Of a DNA stretch of 64,000 nucleotides, positions 14,728-23,442 are shown piece after piece; the stretch's first letter is position 1, and the number at the start of each line of letters is the position of its first letter. The stretch covers positions 271,603 to 335,602 of the forward strand of contig NZ_KK211355.1 in NCBI RefSeq assembly GCF_000621845.1. The letters run 5' to 3'. The notes below the pieces were generated by a model. It saw only the letters and a list, made by a program, of their open reading frames with translations. It made no database searches and was not told where the DNA came from. Source of the stretch: Ruminococcus flavefaciens MA2007. GTDB lineage: Bacteria; Bacillota; Clostridia; Oscillospirales; Ruminococcaceae. A program made the position numbers and the translations under genes.

Positions 14728-16653
14728 ATGCTTGCAAGCTTAACGAATGTAAACAAGTTCTATAACGGGAATCAGGTGCTGAAAAATGTCTCACTCTCCA
14801 TTGACGAGAGCGACAGGATAGGCCTTGTGGGAAACAACGGCTGCGGCAAGTCCACGCTTCTGAAAATTCTCACAGGCTCCGTTGAGCCTGACCGCTTCAC
14901 CGAAAAGGACGGCGTCATCTCAATGGCGGCAAAGACCACGGTGGGCTACCTCGAACAGATGGGCGGTCTCAATACCGAGAATACCGTCATCGACGAGATG
15001 AGAAGCGTATTTGCTCCCATACACCGTGCTATCGACAGACTCCGCGAGATAGAGCTTGAAATAGAAATGGGCGATAATTCCGCTGCGGACGAGTACCAGC
15101 AGCTCTCTTCATGGGTTGAAGCCAACGACGGCTACAACACTGATGTGAAGATACGCATGGTGCTTAACGGTATGGGCTTCTCGGGCGAGGAGCTGGAGCG
15201 TACCGTGTCGGGCTTCAGCGGCGGCGAAAAAACTCGTCTCTGCATTGCAAGGCTCCTTCTTGAAGAGCCCAATCTGCTCATTCTTGACGAGCCTACAAAC
15301 CACCTTGATTTCAAGACGATAATGTGGCTTGAGGACTATCTCCGCTCCTACAAGGGCGCGGTGCTGATAGTTTCCCATGACCGCTACTTCCTCGATAGGC
15401 TCTGCACCTCTATCTGCGAGATAGAGAGGGGAGTCCTCACACGCTACAGAGGAAATTATACCGCCTTTGTCCGTCAGCGCGAGGAAAACGACGCGCGGCG
15501 CGAAAAGGAATATGAGATACAGCAGAAGCAGATAGCTCATATGGAGGAATACGTGGCAAAGAACCTCGTTCGTGCGTCAACTACGAAAATGGCTCAGAGC
15601 CGCAGAAAACAGCTTGAAAAGATAGAACGTGTGGAACGTCCCGTCCACGACACAAAACACGCGAAGATCCGCTTCACATACGCCGTTGAGCCGCCTATAG
15701 ACGTGCTCAAGGTCAAGGGCGTGGATATTTCCGTAGGAGAGGGCGCTGCACGAAAAACTCTCGTTGATACTCTGGATTTTGAAGTCCGCAGGGGCGAAAA
15801 GGTGGGTATCATCGGAGATAACGGTATCGGAAAATCAACGCTGCTCCGCATAATACAGGAGCAGCTTCCACATAAAGGCATTGTACGCTGGAACAGCAAT
15901 ATTAAAATTTCCTACTTCGAGCAGGAAAGTACAAACCTAAATAAAGAGCTCACAGTTATGGAGGAGCTCCACAGCCGCTATCCTCTCATGTCAGATCTGG
16001 AGGTGCGCAGCCTGCTTGCACAGGTACGCCTTATCGGCGAGAACGTGTTCAAGGAGACAGGTGTCATCAGCGGCGGCGAACGCGCCAAGCTCTGCTTCGC
16101 TATCATGATGCAGGAGCACGGCAATGTTCTTATTCTCGACGAGCCTACCAACCATCTCGACCTCAGTTCAAAAGAGGCTATCGAGGAGGCGTTGGCTGAA
16201 TATACGGGTACGGTCATATTTGTCAGCCATGACCGCTACCTTTTAAGCAAGATCGCTGACAGACTTATCGAGCTTACCGACGGAGGCTATCGGCTTCATA
16301 ATTATGGCTTCAACAAGTATCTCGATGTGCTCCGTGAGGAGCAGGCGGCGGAGAGGCGGGCTCTCGAAGCCGAAAAACAGCAGAAGGCTGCGGAGGCAGC
16401 CAAGGAAAGATCTGCTAAAAACTATCGCAGCAAGCAGCAGAGAAGCGCTGACGCTGCGAGAAAAAATGAAATGAGACGCCTTGAAAAGGAAATCGACGAT
16501 CTGCAGGCGCAGATAGACTCGCTTACCGAGGAGATCGGCAAGGAGGAGGTCTACACCGATTATGAGCTTATGAATCGTAAATGTGCCGAGATCGAAGAGC
16601 TTAAACAGAGGATCGATGCGGATTTCGAGCTTCTGATTGAGCTTGACCAGTGA
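14728..16653 (+). CDS. ABC-F family ribosome-associated ATPase
   Basis: A 641-residue soluble protein with two ABC ATPase domains and no membrane segments. Walker A motifs are GNNGCGKST and GDNGIGKST; the signatures are SGGEKTRLCIARLL and SGGERAKLCFAIMM; DEPTNHLD occurs twice. The charged interdomain linker (about 240-310) is typical, and a C-terminal coiled coil (about 535-640) resembles the YdiF/Uup type. Family members bind the ribosomal E site and rescue stalled ribosomes or protect against antibiotics. Which role applies cannot be read from sequence. The ATG at 14728 follows AAAAGGAAA; an earlier in-frame ATG at 14671 lies in a leader hairpin and is less likely. Confidence 0.92.
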   Translation: MLASLTNVNKFYNGNQVLKNVSLSIDESDRIGLVGNNGCGKSTLLKILTGSVEPDRFTEKDGVISMAAKTTVGYLEQMGGLNTENTVIDEMRSVFAPIHRAIDRLREIELEIEMGDNSAADEYQQLSSWVEANDGYNTDVKIRMVLNGMGFSGEELERTVSGFSGGEKTRLCIARLLLEEPNLLILDEPTNHLDFKTIMWLEDYLRSYKGAVLIVSHDRYFLDRLCTSICEIERGVLTRYRGNYTAFVRQREENDARREKEYEIQQKQIAHMEEYVAKNLVRASTTKMAQSRRKQLEKIERVERPVHDTKHAKIRFTYAVEPPIDVLKVKGVDISVGEGAARKTLVDTLDFEVRRGEKVGIIGDNGIGKSTLLRIIQEQLPHKGIVRWNSNIKISYFEQESTNLNKELTVMEELHSRYPLMSDLEVRSLLAQVRLIGENVFKETGVISGGERAKLCFAIMMQEHGNVLILDEPTNHLDLSSKEAIEEALAEYTGTVIFVSHDRYLLSKIADRLIELTDGGYRLHNYGFNKYLDVLREEQAAERRALEAEKQQKAAEAAKERSAKNYRSKQQRSADAARKNEMRRLEKEIDDLQAQIDSLTEEIGKEEVYTDYELMNRKCAEIEELKQRIDADFELLIELDQ

Positions 16654-16667
16654 AAAGGAGTAAATCT

Positions 16668-17612
16668 ATGAAAAAGAAGACGCTTATGAGCCTTACCGCG
16701 GCTGCGGTGCTCGCTGTCAATGCAGCGGCTCTGCCCGCTCACGGAGAAGCAGGTCTCTTTATGATCGGCGACGTGAACGGCGACGGTACGGTGGACTCAG
16801 TGGACGCTTCAAGCGTTCTTGATGCATATGCGGCAGTTTCTTCGGGACAGGAAAGTCCCCTTTATTCGTACGAGGAATCGGCAGGCGACTTCAACGGCGA
16901 CGGCAAGCTGGACGCCATTGACGCTTCTATGATACTTTCTTATTATGCTTGGGTATCAGTGAGCGATGAAGGTGCTATTTTTACCGACTTCCTTGAAAAA
17001 AACGGCATCAAGCAGAGAAACACAGAGGAAGAACAGAAAGCTGAAGAGCAGGCGGCGGCACAGTCTCAGCCTACCGAGATTCAGCAGGCAGTAGAAGCGG
17101 ACAGCTTCGAGTATACTCTTCCGCGTATCGACAGCGAGTACGAAGAGTGGTTCTGGGTGGGAGATTCACGTACAGTGGGACTTTCACGCAGTGTCGCTAT
17201 TGACAACATCGCAAAGGTCGGTGCTGGTATCGGTCTCTTTAGGAACAACTTTGACCAGATATGCCAGATACGCGATAAGACGGTAATTATCAACCTCGGA
17301 GTAAACGACCTTGACAGCGGCGCTTATCTCAGACTTTACAATGGTCTGCCAGATGAGTTCCTCGATAACAACAAGGTCATCGTAATGTCTGTTAATCCAT
17401 GCGACGGCGGATACTCCTACCTCAACGGCAGGATAGAAGCTTTCAACAGCGCTCTCCGCGACGGTCTGGACAGCAGGATAACCTTCCTTGATTCATATAC
17501 ATATCTTGTGTGGAACGGCTACGGCACAACAGACGGCCTCCACTATACAGCCAATACTTATATCGATATCTATAACTTTGTCTACGACAGTATCTTCGGA
17601 CCTGAAGAGTGA
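16668..17612 (+). CDS. Secreted SGNH-hydrolase-like protein with N-terminal dockerin
   Basis: A 314-residue secreted protein. A signal peptide (about 1-27) is followed by two well-formed calcium loops, GDVNGDGTVDSVDAS and GDFNGDGKLDAIDAS (about 33-100), which form a dockerin. An acidic Gln/Glu linker leads to an SGNH/GDSL-like domain (about 155-314) with WVGDSRTVG (Ser), GVNDLD (Asn) and DGLHYTANTY (Asp/His). Such domains often act as esterases on acetylated glycans. The dockerin differs from the cellulase dockerins: no NPNKYG insert, and SV/AI instead of MS at the recognition positions. The start at 16668 follows AAAAGGAG, 14 nt after the ABC-F stop. Confidence 0.85.
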   Translation: MKKKTLMSLTAAAVLAVNAAALPAHGEAGLFMIGDVNGDGTVDSVDASSVLDAYAAVSSGQESPLYSYEESAGDFNGDGKLDAIDASMILSYYAWVSVSDEGAIFTDFLEKNGIKQRNTEEEQKAEEQAAAQSQPTEIQQAVEADSFEYTLPRIDSEYEEWFWVGDSRTVGLSRSVAIDNIAKVGAGIGLFRNNFDQICQIRDKTVIINLGVNDLDSGAYLRLYNGLPDEFLDNNKVIVMSVNPCDGGYSYLNGRIEAFNSALRDGLDSRITFLDSYTYLVWNGYGTTDGLHYTANTYIDIYNFVYDSIFGPEE

Positions 17613-17646
17613 TATCGGTAAAAGAATAAATTATTTGAAATTACTA

Positions 17647-17675
17647 TTGCATTGTACTTCAATGTATGGTATAAT
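17647..17675 (+). promoter_or_regulatory. Extended -10 promoter of the SCIFF cassette
   Basis: TTGCAT (17647-17652), 17-bp spacer, TATAAT (17670-17675) with an upstream TGG extension. Confidence 0.85.
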
Positions 17676-17727
17676 ATTATAAAGTATTCTGCGGTGAATA
17701 CCGTTAAAACCTATGGAGGTCACAAAT

Positions 17728-17865
17728 ATGAAACACATCAAGACTATCAATAAGGCTAATCTCAAGGAATCCGCTAAGAAGGGCGGCTGCGGCAAGTGTC
17801 AGGCTTCATGTCAGTCTGCTTGCAAGACTTCTTGCACAGTTGCAAATCAGAAGTGCGAGAGATAA
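17728..17865 (+). CDS. SCIFF ranthipeptide precursor (six cysteines in 45 residues)
   Basis: A 45-residue peptide with a basic leader (MKHIKTINKANLKESAKKGG) and a core holding six cysteines at positions 21, 24, 28, 32, 36 and 43. This fits the SCIFF family, the near-universal ranthipeptide of Clostridia. A radical SAM maturase, encoded next to it, links Cys sulfur to non-alpha carbons of nearby residues, mainly Thr in studied examples. GGAGG lies 8 nt before the ATG. The peptide has its own promoter and is separated from the maturase by a terminator hairpin, which should yield more precursor than enzyme. The family has been linked to quorum-type signalling, but its role here is unknown. Confidence 0.93.
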   Translation: MKHIKTINKANLKESAKKGGCGKCQASCQSACKTSCTVANQKCER

Positions 17866-17887
17866 GCTAAAGGCTAAGATAAGTCGG

Positions 17888-17918
17888 GGCAGTATGCAAA
17901 TGCTGCCTCATATTTTTT
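17888..17918 (+). terminator. Intercistronic attenuator between SCIFF precursor and maturase
   Basis: An 8-bp stem (GGCAGTAT, GCAA tetraloop, ATGCTGCC) is followed by TATTTTTT. It probably lets only part of the transcription reach the maturase. Confidence 0.8.
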
Positions 17919-17935
17919 GAATAGAGGTATTGAAG

Positions 17936-19303
17936 ATGATACATAAATATAAGCTTAACGGACTTAACATAGTCCTCGATGTCAACAGCGGCGGCGTTCA
18001 TCTGGTGGACGAGCTCACATACGACCTGCTGGACAACGTTGAGCCCCCTTTCGAGGCTGAATGTCCACAGGGAGTTGTGGATAAGCTCTCAAAATCCTAT
18101 GCTCCCGATGATATCCGCGAGTGCTATGAGGAGATAGTGGAGCTCTACAACGACAAGATACTCTTCTCCGAGGACGATTATGAGAAGTACGCTCAGTACT
18201 CCGTAGCTTCTCCCGTTAAGGCTATGTGCCTGAATATCGCACACGACTGTCAGCTTCGCTGCAAGTACTGCTTCGCTTCCACAGGCGACTTCGGCAAGGG
18301 CAGAAAGCTCATGTCCTTTGAGACAGGCAAGCACGCTATAGATTTTCTCCTTGAAAATTCAGGCGACAGACCGAATCTGGAGCTTGACTTCTTCGGCGGC
18401 GAGCCCCTTATGAACTTCAATGTTGTAAAGCAGGTAGTCGAGTACGCAAGAAGCCGTGAAAAGGAGTACAACAAGAAGTTCCGCTTTACTATCACCACAA
18501 ACGGACTTCTCCTCGACGACGATAAGATAGACTTCATCAACCGCGAAATGTCCAACGTTGTTCTCTCTATCGACGGACGCAAGGAGGTAAACGACTACTT
18601 CCGCGTTCTCCCCAACGGACAGGGCTGCTACGATATGATACTTCCAAAGTACCAGAAGCTTGTAGCAGGCAGAGGCGATAAGGAATACTATGTAAGAGGC
18701 ACATTCACCAACAAGAACCTCGACTTCTCCAATGACGTTTTTGCCCTTAACGAGGCAGGCTTCGACCAGATATCCGTTGAGCCTGTTGTGGGCGACGACG
18801 ATATCTATGCCCTCACAGAGAAAGACCTCCCCACAGTTTTCGCCGAGTACGAAAAGCTGGCTCAGAGACTTCTCGAAAACGAGAAGCAGGGCAAGAAGTT
18901 CAACTTCTTCCACTTCATGCTTGACCTCGATCAGGGACCATGCGCTATCAAGCGTCTGAGAGGCTGCGGCTGCGGAAACGACTACGTCGCTATCACTCCC
19001 GACGGTGATATTTTCCCATGTCACCAGTTCGTAGGTATCGACGAGTACAAAATGGGCAACATAGACGAGGGCACTTTCAATCAGGAGATGAAAGCGGACT
19101 TCGCAAAGGCTCACGTTTACTCAAAGCCCGACTGCCGCGAGTGCTGGGCAAAGTTCTATTGCAGCGGCGGCTGCAACGCCAATAATTACCAGTATATGGG
19201 CGATATCAGAACTGCTCATAAGATATCATGCCAGCTGGAAAAGAAGCGCCTTGAATGCGCTATCATGATGAAGGCTGTACGTATGGCTGAAAGCGCAGAA
19301 TGA
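17936..19303 (+). CDS. scfB: Radical SAM SCIFF maturase (ranthipeptide synthase)
   Basis: A 455-residue thioether-forming radical SAM enzyme. The N-terminal RiPP-recognition region begins MIHKYKLNGLNIVLDVNSGGVHLVD. The radical SAM cluster motif CQLRCKYC (C105, C109, C112) is followed by GGEPLMN. The C-terminal SPASM-type region (about 340-440) holds many cysteines in CGCGNDYVAITPDGDIFPC and CRECWAKFYCSGGC, expected to bind auxiliary [4Fe-4S] clusters. It acts in the cytoplasm on the adjacent SCIFF peptide. The ATG at 17936 follows AGAGGT at 7 nt and matches the family N-terminus; a TTG at 17930 is too close to the ribosome site. Confidence 0.95.
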   Translation: MIHKYKLNGLNIVLDVNSGGVHLVDELTYDLLDNVEPPFEAECPQGVVDKLSKSYAPDDIRECYEEIVELYNDKILFSEDDYEKYAQYSVASPVKAMCLNIAHDCQLRCKYCFASTGDFGKGRKLMSFETGKHAIDFLLENSGDRPNLELDFFGGEPLMNFNVVKQVVEYARSREKEYNKKFRFTITTNGLLLDDDKIDFINREMSNVVLSIDGRKEVNDYFRVLPNGQGCYDMILPKYQKLVAGRGDKEYYVRGTFTNKNLDFSNDVFALNEAGFDQISVEPVVGDDDIYALTEKDLPTVFAEYEKLAQRLLENEKQGKKFNFFHFMLDLDQGPCAIKRLRGCGCGNDYVAITPDGDIFPCHQFVGIDEYKMGNIDEGTFNQEMKADFAKAHVYSKPDCRECWAKFYCSGGCNANNYQYMGDIRTAHKISCQLEKKRLECAIMMKAVRMAESAE

Positions 19304-19309
19304 CATAAG

Positions 19310-19345
19310 AAAGGGAATATCGGCAGCGATGTTCCCTTTGATTTG
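19310..19345 (+). terminator. Terminator after SCIFF maturase
   Basis: AAAGGGAA-T-ATCG pairs with CGAT-G-TTCCCTTT around a short loop and is followed by a T-rich stretch. Confidence 0.75.
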
Positions 19346-19375
19346 TATTGATAAAAATTCAGAGGGGTGAGGCAC

Positions 19376-20164
19376 TTGAAGATAAACCGCATATTGCTCA
19401 ATTGCAGGCGCGACACCGCTTTAGGCGGTGAAATGGGTGCCGATCCCGTGCTGCTGTTCTTCAGAACGCCTGTCTCCTACATGGACGGGGGAGTTCAGAA
19501 GCAGACTGCAAAGTCCTCTGCTGCCCTGCTTACCAGCGGCTACAAGCAGAGCTTCCGCTCCGTAAACGGCAAGCCGCTCCGCTATGACCTTGTGAGCTTC
19601 AAGACCTCTGCCGCCGACAGGCAGTACATCAGTTCTATGAACATCACTCAGGATATCCCTGTGGAGCTCAAGGACGATTTCGTTATCGTAAGCACTCTGC
19701 GCTCGATGAGGACGCAGTCCATGCACCGCGGAAAGCATTTCAGCGAGTTCATGGAGCTCTCCATGCGTATCATATTCATTGCCATGAGCGATATCACAGA
19801 CAGCGCCGATGTTGATCCAAAGGAGAATATACCGCGGTATGCCGAGCTGAAAAAGCTACGTCAGGCTGTGTACGACGATCCAACTGCAAGCTGGTCAGTG
19901 GAGGAAATGTGCGAGGATATGCAGATAAGCAGGACATACTTCCACCGCCTGTATTTCGAGGCATTCGGCGTTACGTTCAGACAGGACATCATAGAGAGCC
20001 GTCTTATCCATGCGTCGGAGCTTCTGAAAAACACCGACCTTTCGGTAACTGCCATATCCGAGACCTGCGGATACGACAGCGAGTCCTATTTTATGCGGCA
20101 GTTCAAACAGCATAAGGGCTGTACTCCCTCAGAGTACAGAAGAAGAGTGAAAAACTCGGATTGA
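19376..20164 (+). CDS. AraC family transcriptional regulator
   Basis: A regulator of about 262 residues. The N-terminal half resembles an AraC effector domain of the cupin type (VLLFFRTPVSYMDGG), and the C-terminal 100 residues form an AraC double helix-turn-helix (WSVEEMCEDMQISRTYFHRLY, then ISETCGYDSESYFMRQFKQHKGCTPSEYRR). It should bind promoter DNA in response to an unknown ligand. No ATG is well placed; AGAGGGG lies 8 nt before a TTG at 19376, which I take as start, with a GTG at 19367 as alternative. It follows the SCIFF cassette's terminator on the same strand, so a link to it is only possible. Confidence 0.85.
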   Translation: MKINRILLNCRRDTALGGEMGADPVLLFFRTPVSYMDGGVQKQTAKSSAALLTSGYKQSFRSVNGKPLRYDLVSFKTSAADRQYISSMNITQDIPVELKDDFVIVSTLRSMRTQSMHRGKHFSEFMELSMRIIFIAMSDITDSADVDPKENIPRYAELKKLRQAVYDDPTASWSVEEMCEDMQISRTYFHRLYFEAFGVTFRQDIIESRLIHASELLKNTDLSVTAISETCGYDSESYFMRQFKQHKGCTPSEYRRRVKNSD

Positions 20165-20252
20165 CCACAGTTTTTTGTGGACATTTCAAGCCTCTTCGTG
20201 CACTATGTTACAAGAATCTATAAATTATTAGTGCAAAAAATAAAAAAAACAC

Positions 20253-20281
20253 TTTACAAGTACAAAAAATTGTGATATAAT
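20253..20281 (+). promoter_or_regulatory. Promoter of the VanY-like gene
   Basis: TTTACA (20253-20258), 17-bp spacer, TATAAT (20276-20281). The leader of about 110 nt has stems AGAAGT/ACTTCT and GGCAG/CTGCC; no known riboswitch is recognised. Confidence 0.8.
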
Positions 20282-20399
20282 ACTCAATAGAAGTTGATTA
20301 CGACATTTTTCGCACTTCTTTGTGCAATGATATAGGACAGGCAGAACCTTGGGGACTGCCGATAAAAACCGAATAATCTTTAAGGAGCGATTTCGTTTT

Positions 20400-21458
20400 A
20401 TGACTAACGGAGATAAGCGAAGAAACCGCAAAAGAGATAAGGTGTCAAAGAGATATAAAATAAGATATGACAGACTTGTTGCGGTTATCCTTGTTCTGAT
20501 AGTACTTATCGTGATACTTTCGTCATGCGTTAAGAGCTGCTCGGGCAAGGGAAAGAACAAAAACTCCGATACAAAGGCAACGACAACAACCGCTGACAAT
20601 ACTCAGCAATCATCAATAATAGACAAGCTTGAATCAAGCAATGAGACAAACGCTATACTTTCAGGTACAGCAGACGGTCAGAAGCCGTCAGAATCTCAGT
20701 ATACCACCGAGATACATAAGGCAGCCGATATAAATACAGGTAATCTTCTGCTTGTAAATACCGAACACGAATACAAGTTCGTTGAGGGTGATATCGACTT
20801 AGCTGTTCTTTACGATGTTATAGACGGCACTGCCTTCCACGTAAGCGACAGAGTTATTTCTCTCGATAAGGAGACTCTCGAGCAGTTTACAGCTCTTATG
20901 AATGCGTTTTATGCTGAGAGTAAGAATTCCGATATCTATGTCATCGGCGGTTACCGTACTGCCGAGGAGCAGAACGATAAGTACTACAACGGCAATTCAC
21001 AGTTCCAGGGCGGACATTCCGATTACCACACAGGAAGATCCCTCGACATTATAATCGCACCGTCTGACGGTTCGAGCTCGGGCTACTATTCGCCAACAGG
21101 CGTCTACAGCTACATCGACGAGCACGCCGCAGAATACGGTTTTGTAGTACGTTTCCCCGAGGGTAAGGAAAATTACACCCGCGAGCGTGCAAGAGATTAT
21201 ACATACAGATACGTGGGAGCTCCTCACGCTATGTATATGAAGCAGAATTCCCTTTGCCTTGAGGAGTATATCAACAAGCTTAAAGAGCATACTAAGGACG
21301 AACCCATTGAGGTGACAGTAGGCAAGAAGCTTTATCAGATATACTATGCTCCTGCAAATCCGACAGGAGATACAGAGGTGCCTGTTCCGTCGAACAAGAC
21401 CTATACCGTATCGGGAAACAACGCTGACGGATTTATTGTAACAGTCAGCATGAATTAA
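20400..21458 (+). CDS. Membrane-anchored VanY-like D,D-carboxypeptidase family protein, altered metal site
   Basis: A 352-residue protein with a basic N-terminus, one membrane segment (about 25-45) and an extracellular VanY/M15B-like domain (about 120-315). GGYRTAEEQ, a GHSDYHTGRSLD block (D216), and GFVVRFPEGKENYT are typical of the family. The usual SxHxTGxxxD motif appears here as S-D-Y-H-T-G-R-S-L-D, so the metal His is displaced by Tyr, with a His one residue later. The usual E-P-W-H before RYVG reads R-D-Y-T, so the catalytic Glu and third metal ligand are gone. It may be inactive or use other ligands. The ATG at 20400 follows AAGGAG at 12 nt. Confidence 0.75.
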   Translation: MTNGDKRRNRKRDKVSKRYKIRYDRLVAVILVLIVLIVILSSCVKSCSGKGKNKNSDTKATTTTADNTQQSSIIDKLESSNETNAILSGTADGQKPSESQYTTEIHKAADINTGNLLLVNTEHEYKFVEGDIDLAVLYDVIDGTAFHVSDRVISLDKETLEQFTALMNAFYAESKNSDIYVIGGYRTAEEQNDKYYNGNSQFQGGHSDYHTGRSLDIIIAPSDGSSSGYYSPTGVYSYIDEHAAEYGFVVRFPEGKENYTRERARDYTYRYVGAPHAMYMKQNSLCLEEYINKLKEHTKDEPIEVTVGKKLYQIYYAPANPTGDTEVPVPSNKTYTVSGNNADGFIVTVSMN

Positions 21459-21467
21459 AGCAAAAAT

Positions 21468-21492
21468 GTCCCCCTCTATGGGGGACTATTTT
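21468..21492 (+). terminator. Terminator after VanY-like gene
   Basis: GTCCCCC and GGGGGAC form a 7-bp stem with a short loop, followed by TATTTT. Confidence 0.85.
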
Positions 21493-21520
21493 GGTTTGAG
21501 TAGGGAACGCCGTTCTCGGC

Positions 21521-21560
21521 GTTCCACAAGATGTAGGGGACTGCGTCCTCGACGTCCCAT
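21521..21560. repeat. Short GTAGGGG-type palindromic element
   Basis: The GTAGGGGACTGCGTCCTCGACGTCC block resembles the inverted copy at 44076-44104, which reads GGACGTCGAGGACGCCGTCCCCTAC. Confidence 0.5.
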
Positions 21561-21580
21561 TAGATAATATGTGACTTTCA

Positions 21581-21748
21581 GGGAACGCCCTCACTTGCAG
21601 GGCGTTCCCTCTTGAAAAACAGTCCACCGGACTGTTTTTCAATTCACCCTTTGCGGAGCGCTTTGTAACTGCGGGGCTTTGCCCCACGCCCCACCAGAGG
21701 CGCTGCCTCTGGACTTCGCCAAAGGAACACAGTCCCTTTGGAATCCCA
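21581..21748. repeat. Composite hairpin repeat (copy 2, inverted)
   Basis: It holds the same modules as copy 1 in reverse orientation: GGGAACGCC...GGCGTTCCC, GAAAAACAGTCC/GGACTGTTTTTC, GGGGCTTTGCCCC, AGAGGCGCTGCCTCT, and CCAAAGG/CCTTTGG ending GGAATCCC. It fills most of the gap between the VanY-like and binding-protein genes. Confidence 0.85.
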
Positions 21749-21783
21749 TTCATATGCATTTCTGAGAAAGATTGGAGAACAAT

Positions 21784-23436
21784 GTGAAAAAGAGAAAGAT
21801 AATTGCAATTACTGCCTGTGCGGCTATGATAGCAGGCGGAATAACAGCCTGCGGCGGCGATGACGATAAACGCGGCAGCGGCGCAGGTCATATGTACGGA
21901 GCGGCGCTGGCAGGCAATCCCCGGAGCCTCGATCCCCAGTTTGCAGGCGATCCCTCGTCTGCTACTGTCATAAAGAATCTGTACAGCGGTCTCGTTATGA
22001 AAGACTCAAGCGGCAGTATCGTCTGCTGTAACGCCAAGGACTACACCGTGTCCGAGGACGGCTGTGTCTATACATTCAACCTGAGAGACGATAACTACTG
22101 GTTTTTCGATACAAATGAGGACGACGCCATAGGAGACGACGAGTATTTTCCTGTAACTGCCAATGATTACGTTTTTGCGTTCAGAAGACTTCTCGATCCG
22201 AAAATGCATTCCCCATATGCCCGTGATTTCACCTGCATAAAGAACAGTCAGCGTGTAATGGAGGGCGGCTATTCTACCGAAGCAGTAGGCGCTGAGGCGC
22301 TTGACGACTTTACATTGCAGATAACACTGGAATATCCCTGTGCGGAGTTCCTCGGACTTCTGACAACTCCTGCGGCTTTTCCCTGCAATGAGCAGTTTTT
22401 CATTTCCACCAAGGGCAGATACGGTCTCGACGACAGGTCGGTAATGTCCAACGGACCTTTTTATGTCCGCCAGTGGTTCTACGATCCCTACGGAAGCAAC
22501 AATATCCTATATATGCGCAAGAATACAGCCAACGAGCGCGACGGCTACGAGGTGCTCCCAAGCTTTGTCAGCTTCTCCATACAGGACAGTGAAGCTGAGG
22601 TTCGTCAGTGCTTCAAGGAAGAGGAGACCGAATGCTTTACCGCTATGAAGGTTGGCGGCTACAATCCCAGAAAGTACAGCATTGTCGGACAAAAGGCTAC
22701 TACCCTCGGACTTATCTTCAATCCCAAGGATAAGCTGTACTCGAACAAGGAGCTCTGCAAGGCAGTTGCTTTTTCTGCGGACAGAGAGGCGCTGAGAGGT
22801 CAGCTTGACAGCGACTTGCAGATAGCCTACGGTATCATTCCGCCTGCTGTGGATATCCTCGGCAGAAGCTACCGTGACCTTGCTTCTGATAAGCAGTTCG
22901 ATATGTTCGACAAGGAAAAGGCTGTTCAGTGCCTTGCAAAAGCAAAAGAGGAGCTGAAGATCAGCTCCGTGGAAAGTGTAAAGATAATAGTTGACTCCAG
23001 CACTGTTGATTCGAGGTATCTCCATTTGCTGTCGCAGGGCTGTCAGGAAAGCCTTGGTATCTATATAGGCATCGAAGACCTGACCTCAAAGGAGTTCAAC
23101 GAGCGTATCGCCAACGGTGATTACAGTATCGCGCTGTATCCGCTGAAAGCTGATTTCAACAGCGGACTTGCTGTGTTTGGCGAGTTTGATGAGAACGAGT
23201 GCCTGAGAAGCGCAAAGGGCGGCTTGAACAGCTCCGAGAGCATAATGCAGTGCCCATCGGTGAATCAGCTCGTGGACAGCTATGCCGCCGCAGAAAAGGC
23301 TCTTCTTGAGCAGTACGGCTTCATACCGCTGTTTTACAAGAATTCCTACATCGTTGCCAACAAGGACAACGAGGACATCATATACGATCCCTTCACCGGC
23401 TCTGTGGACTACAGAATCGCCAAGAATTACAGCTAA
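21784..23436 (+). CDS. Family 5 (oligopeptide-type) solute-binding lipoprotein
   Basis: A 550-residue OppA-type binding protein. A lipoprotein signal ends in the lipobox GITAC with the lipidated Cys near residue 23. The mature part shows typical family-5 blocks: NPRSLDPQFAGDPSSATVIKN, NDYVFAFRRLLDP and a C-terminal QYGFIPLFY. It should capture peptides or other small ligands at the outer membrane face for an ABC importer, but no permease or ATPase genes lie nearby. The start is a GTG at 21784, with GGAG 6 nt upstream; a TTG at 21772 overlaps the ribosome site and is unlikely. A composite repeat lies directly upstream. Confidence 0.9.
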   Translation: MKKRKIIAITACAAMIAGGITACGGDDDKRGSGAGHMYGAALAGNPRSLDPQFAGDPSSATVIKNLYSGLVMKDSSGSIVCCNAKDYTVSEDGCVYTFNLRDDNYWFFDTNEDDAIGDDEYFPVTANDYVFAFRRLLDPKMHSPYARDFTCIKNSQRVMEGGYSTEAVGAEALDDFTLQITLEYPCAEFLGLLTTPAAFPCNEQFFISTKGRYGLDDRSVMSNGPFYVRQWFYDPYGSNNILYMRKNTANERDGYEVLPSFVSFSIQDSEAEVRQCFKEEETECFTAMKVGGYNPRKYSIVGQKATTLGLIFNPKDKLYSNKELCKAVAFSADREALRGQLDSDLQIAYGIIPPAVDILGRSYRDLASDKQFDMFDKEKAVQCLAKAKEELKISSVESVKIIVDSSTVDSRYLHLLSQGCQESLGIYIGIEDLTSKEFNERIANGDYSIALYPLKADFNSGLAVFGEFDENECLRSAKGGLNSSESIMQCPSVNQLVDSYAAAEKALLEQYGFIPLFYKNSYIVANKDNEDIIYDPFTGSVDYRIAKNYS

Positions 23437-23442
23437 AAGGCG

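Noticed and set aside
20288..20399. Riboswitch in the VanY-like leader
   Set aside because: Two simple stems only; no conserved core of a known class recognised.
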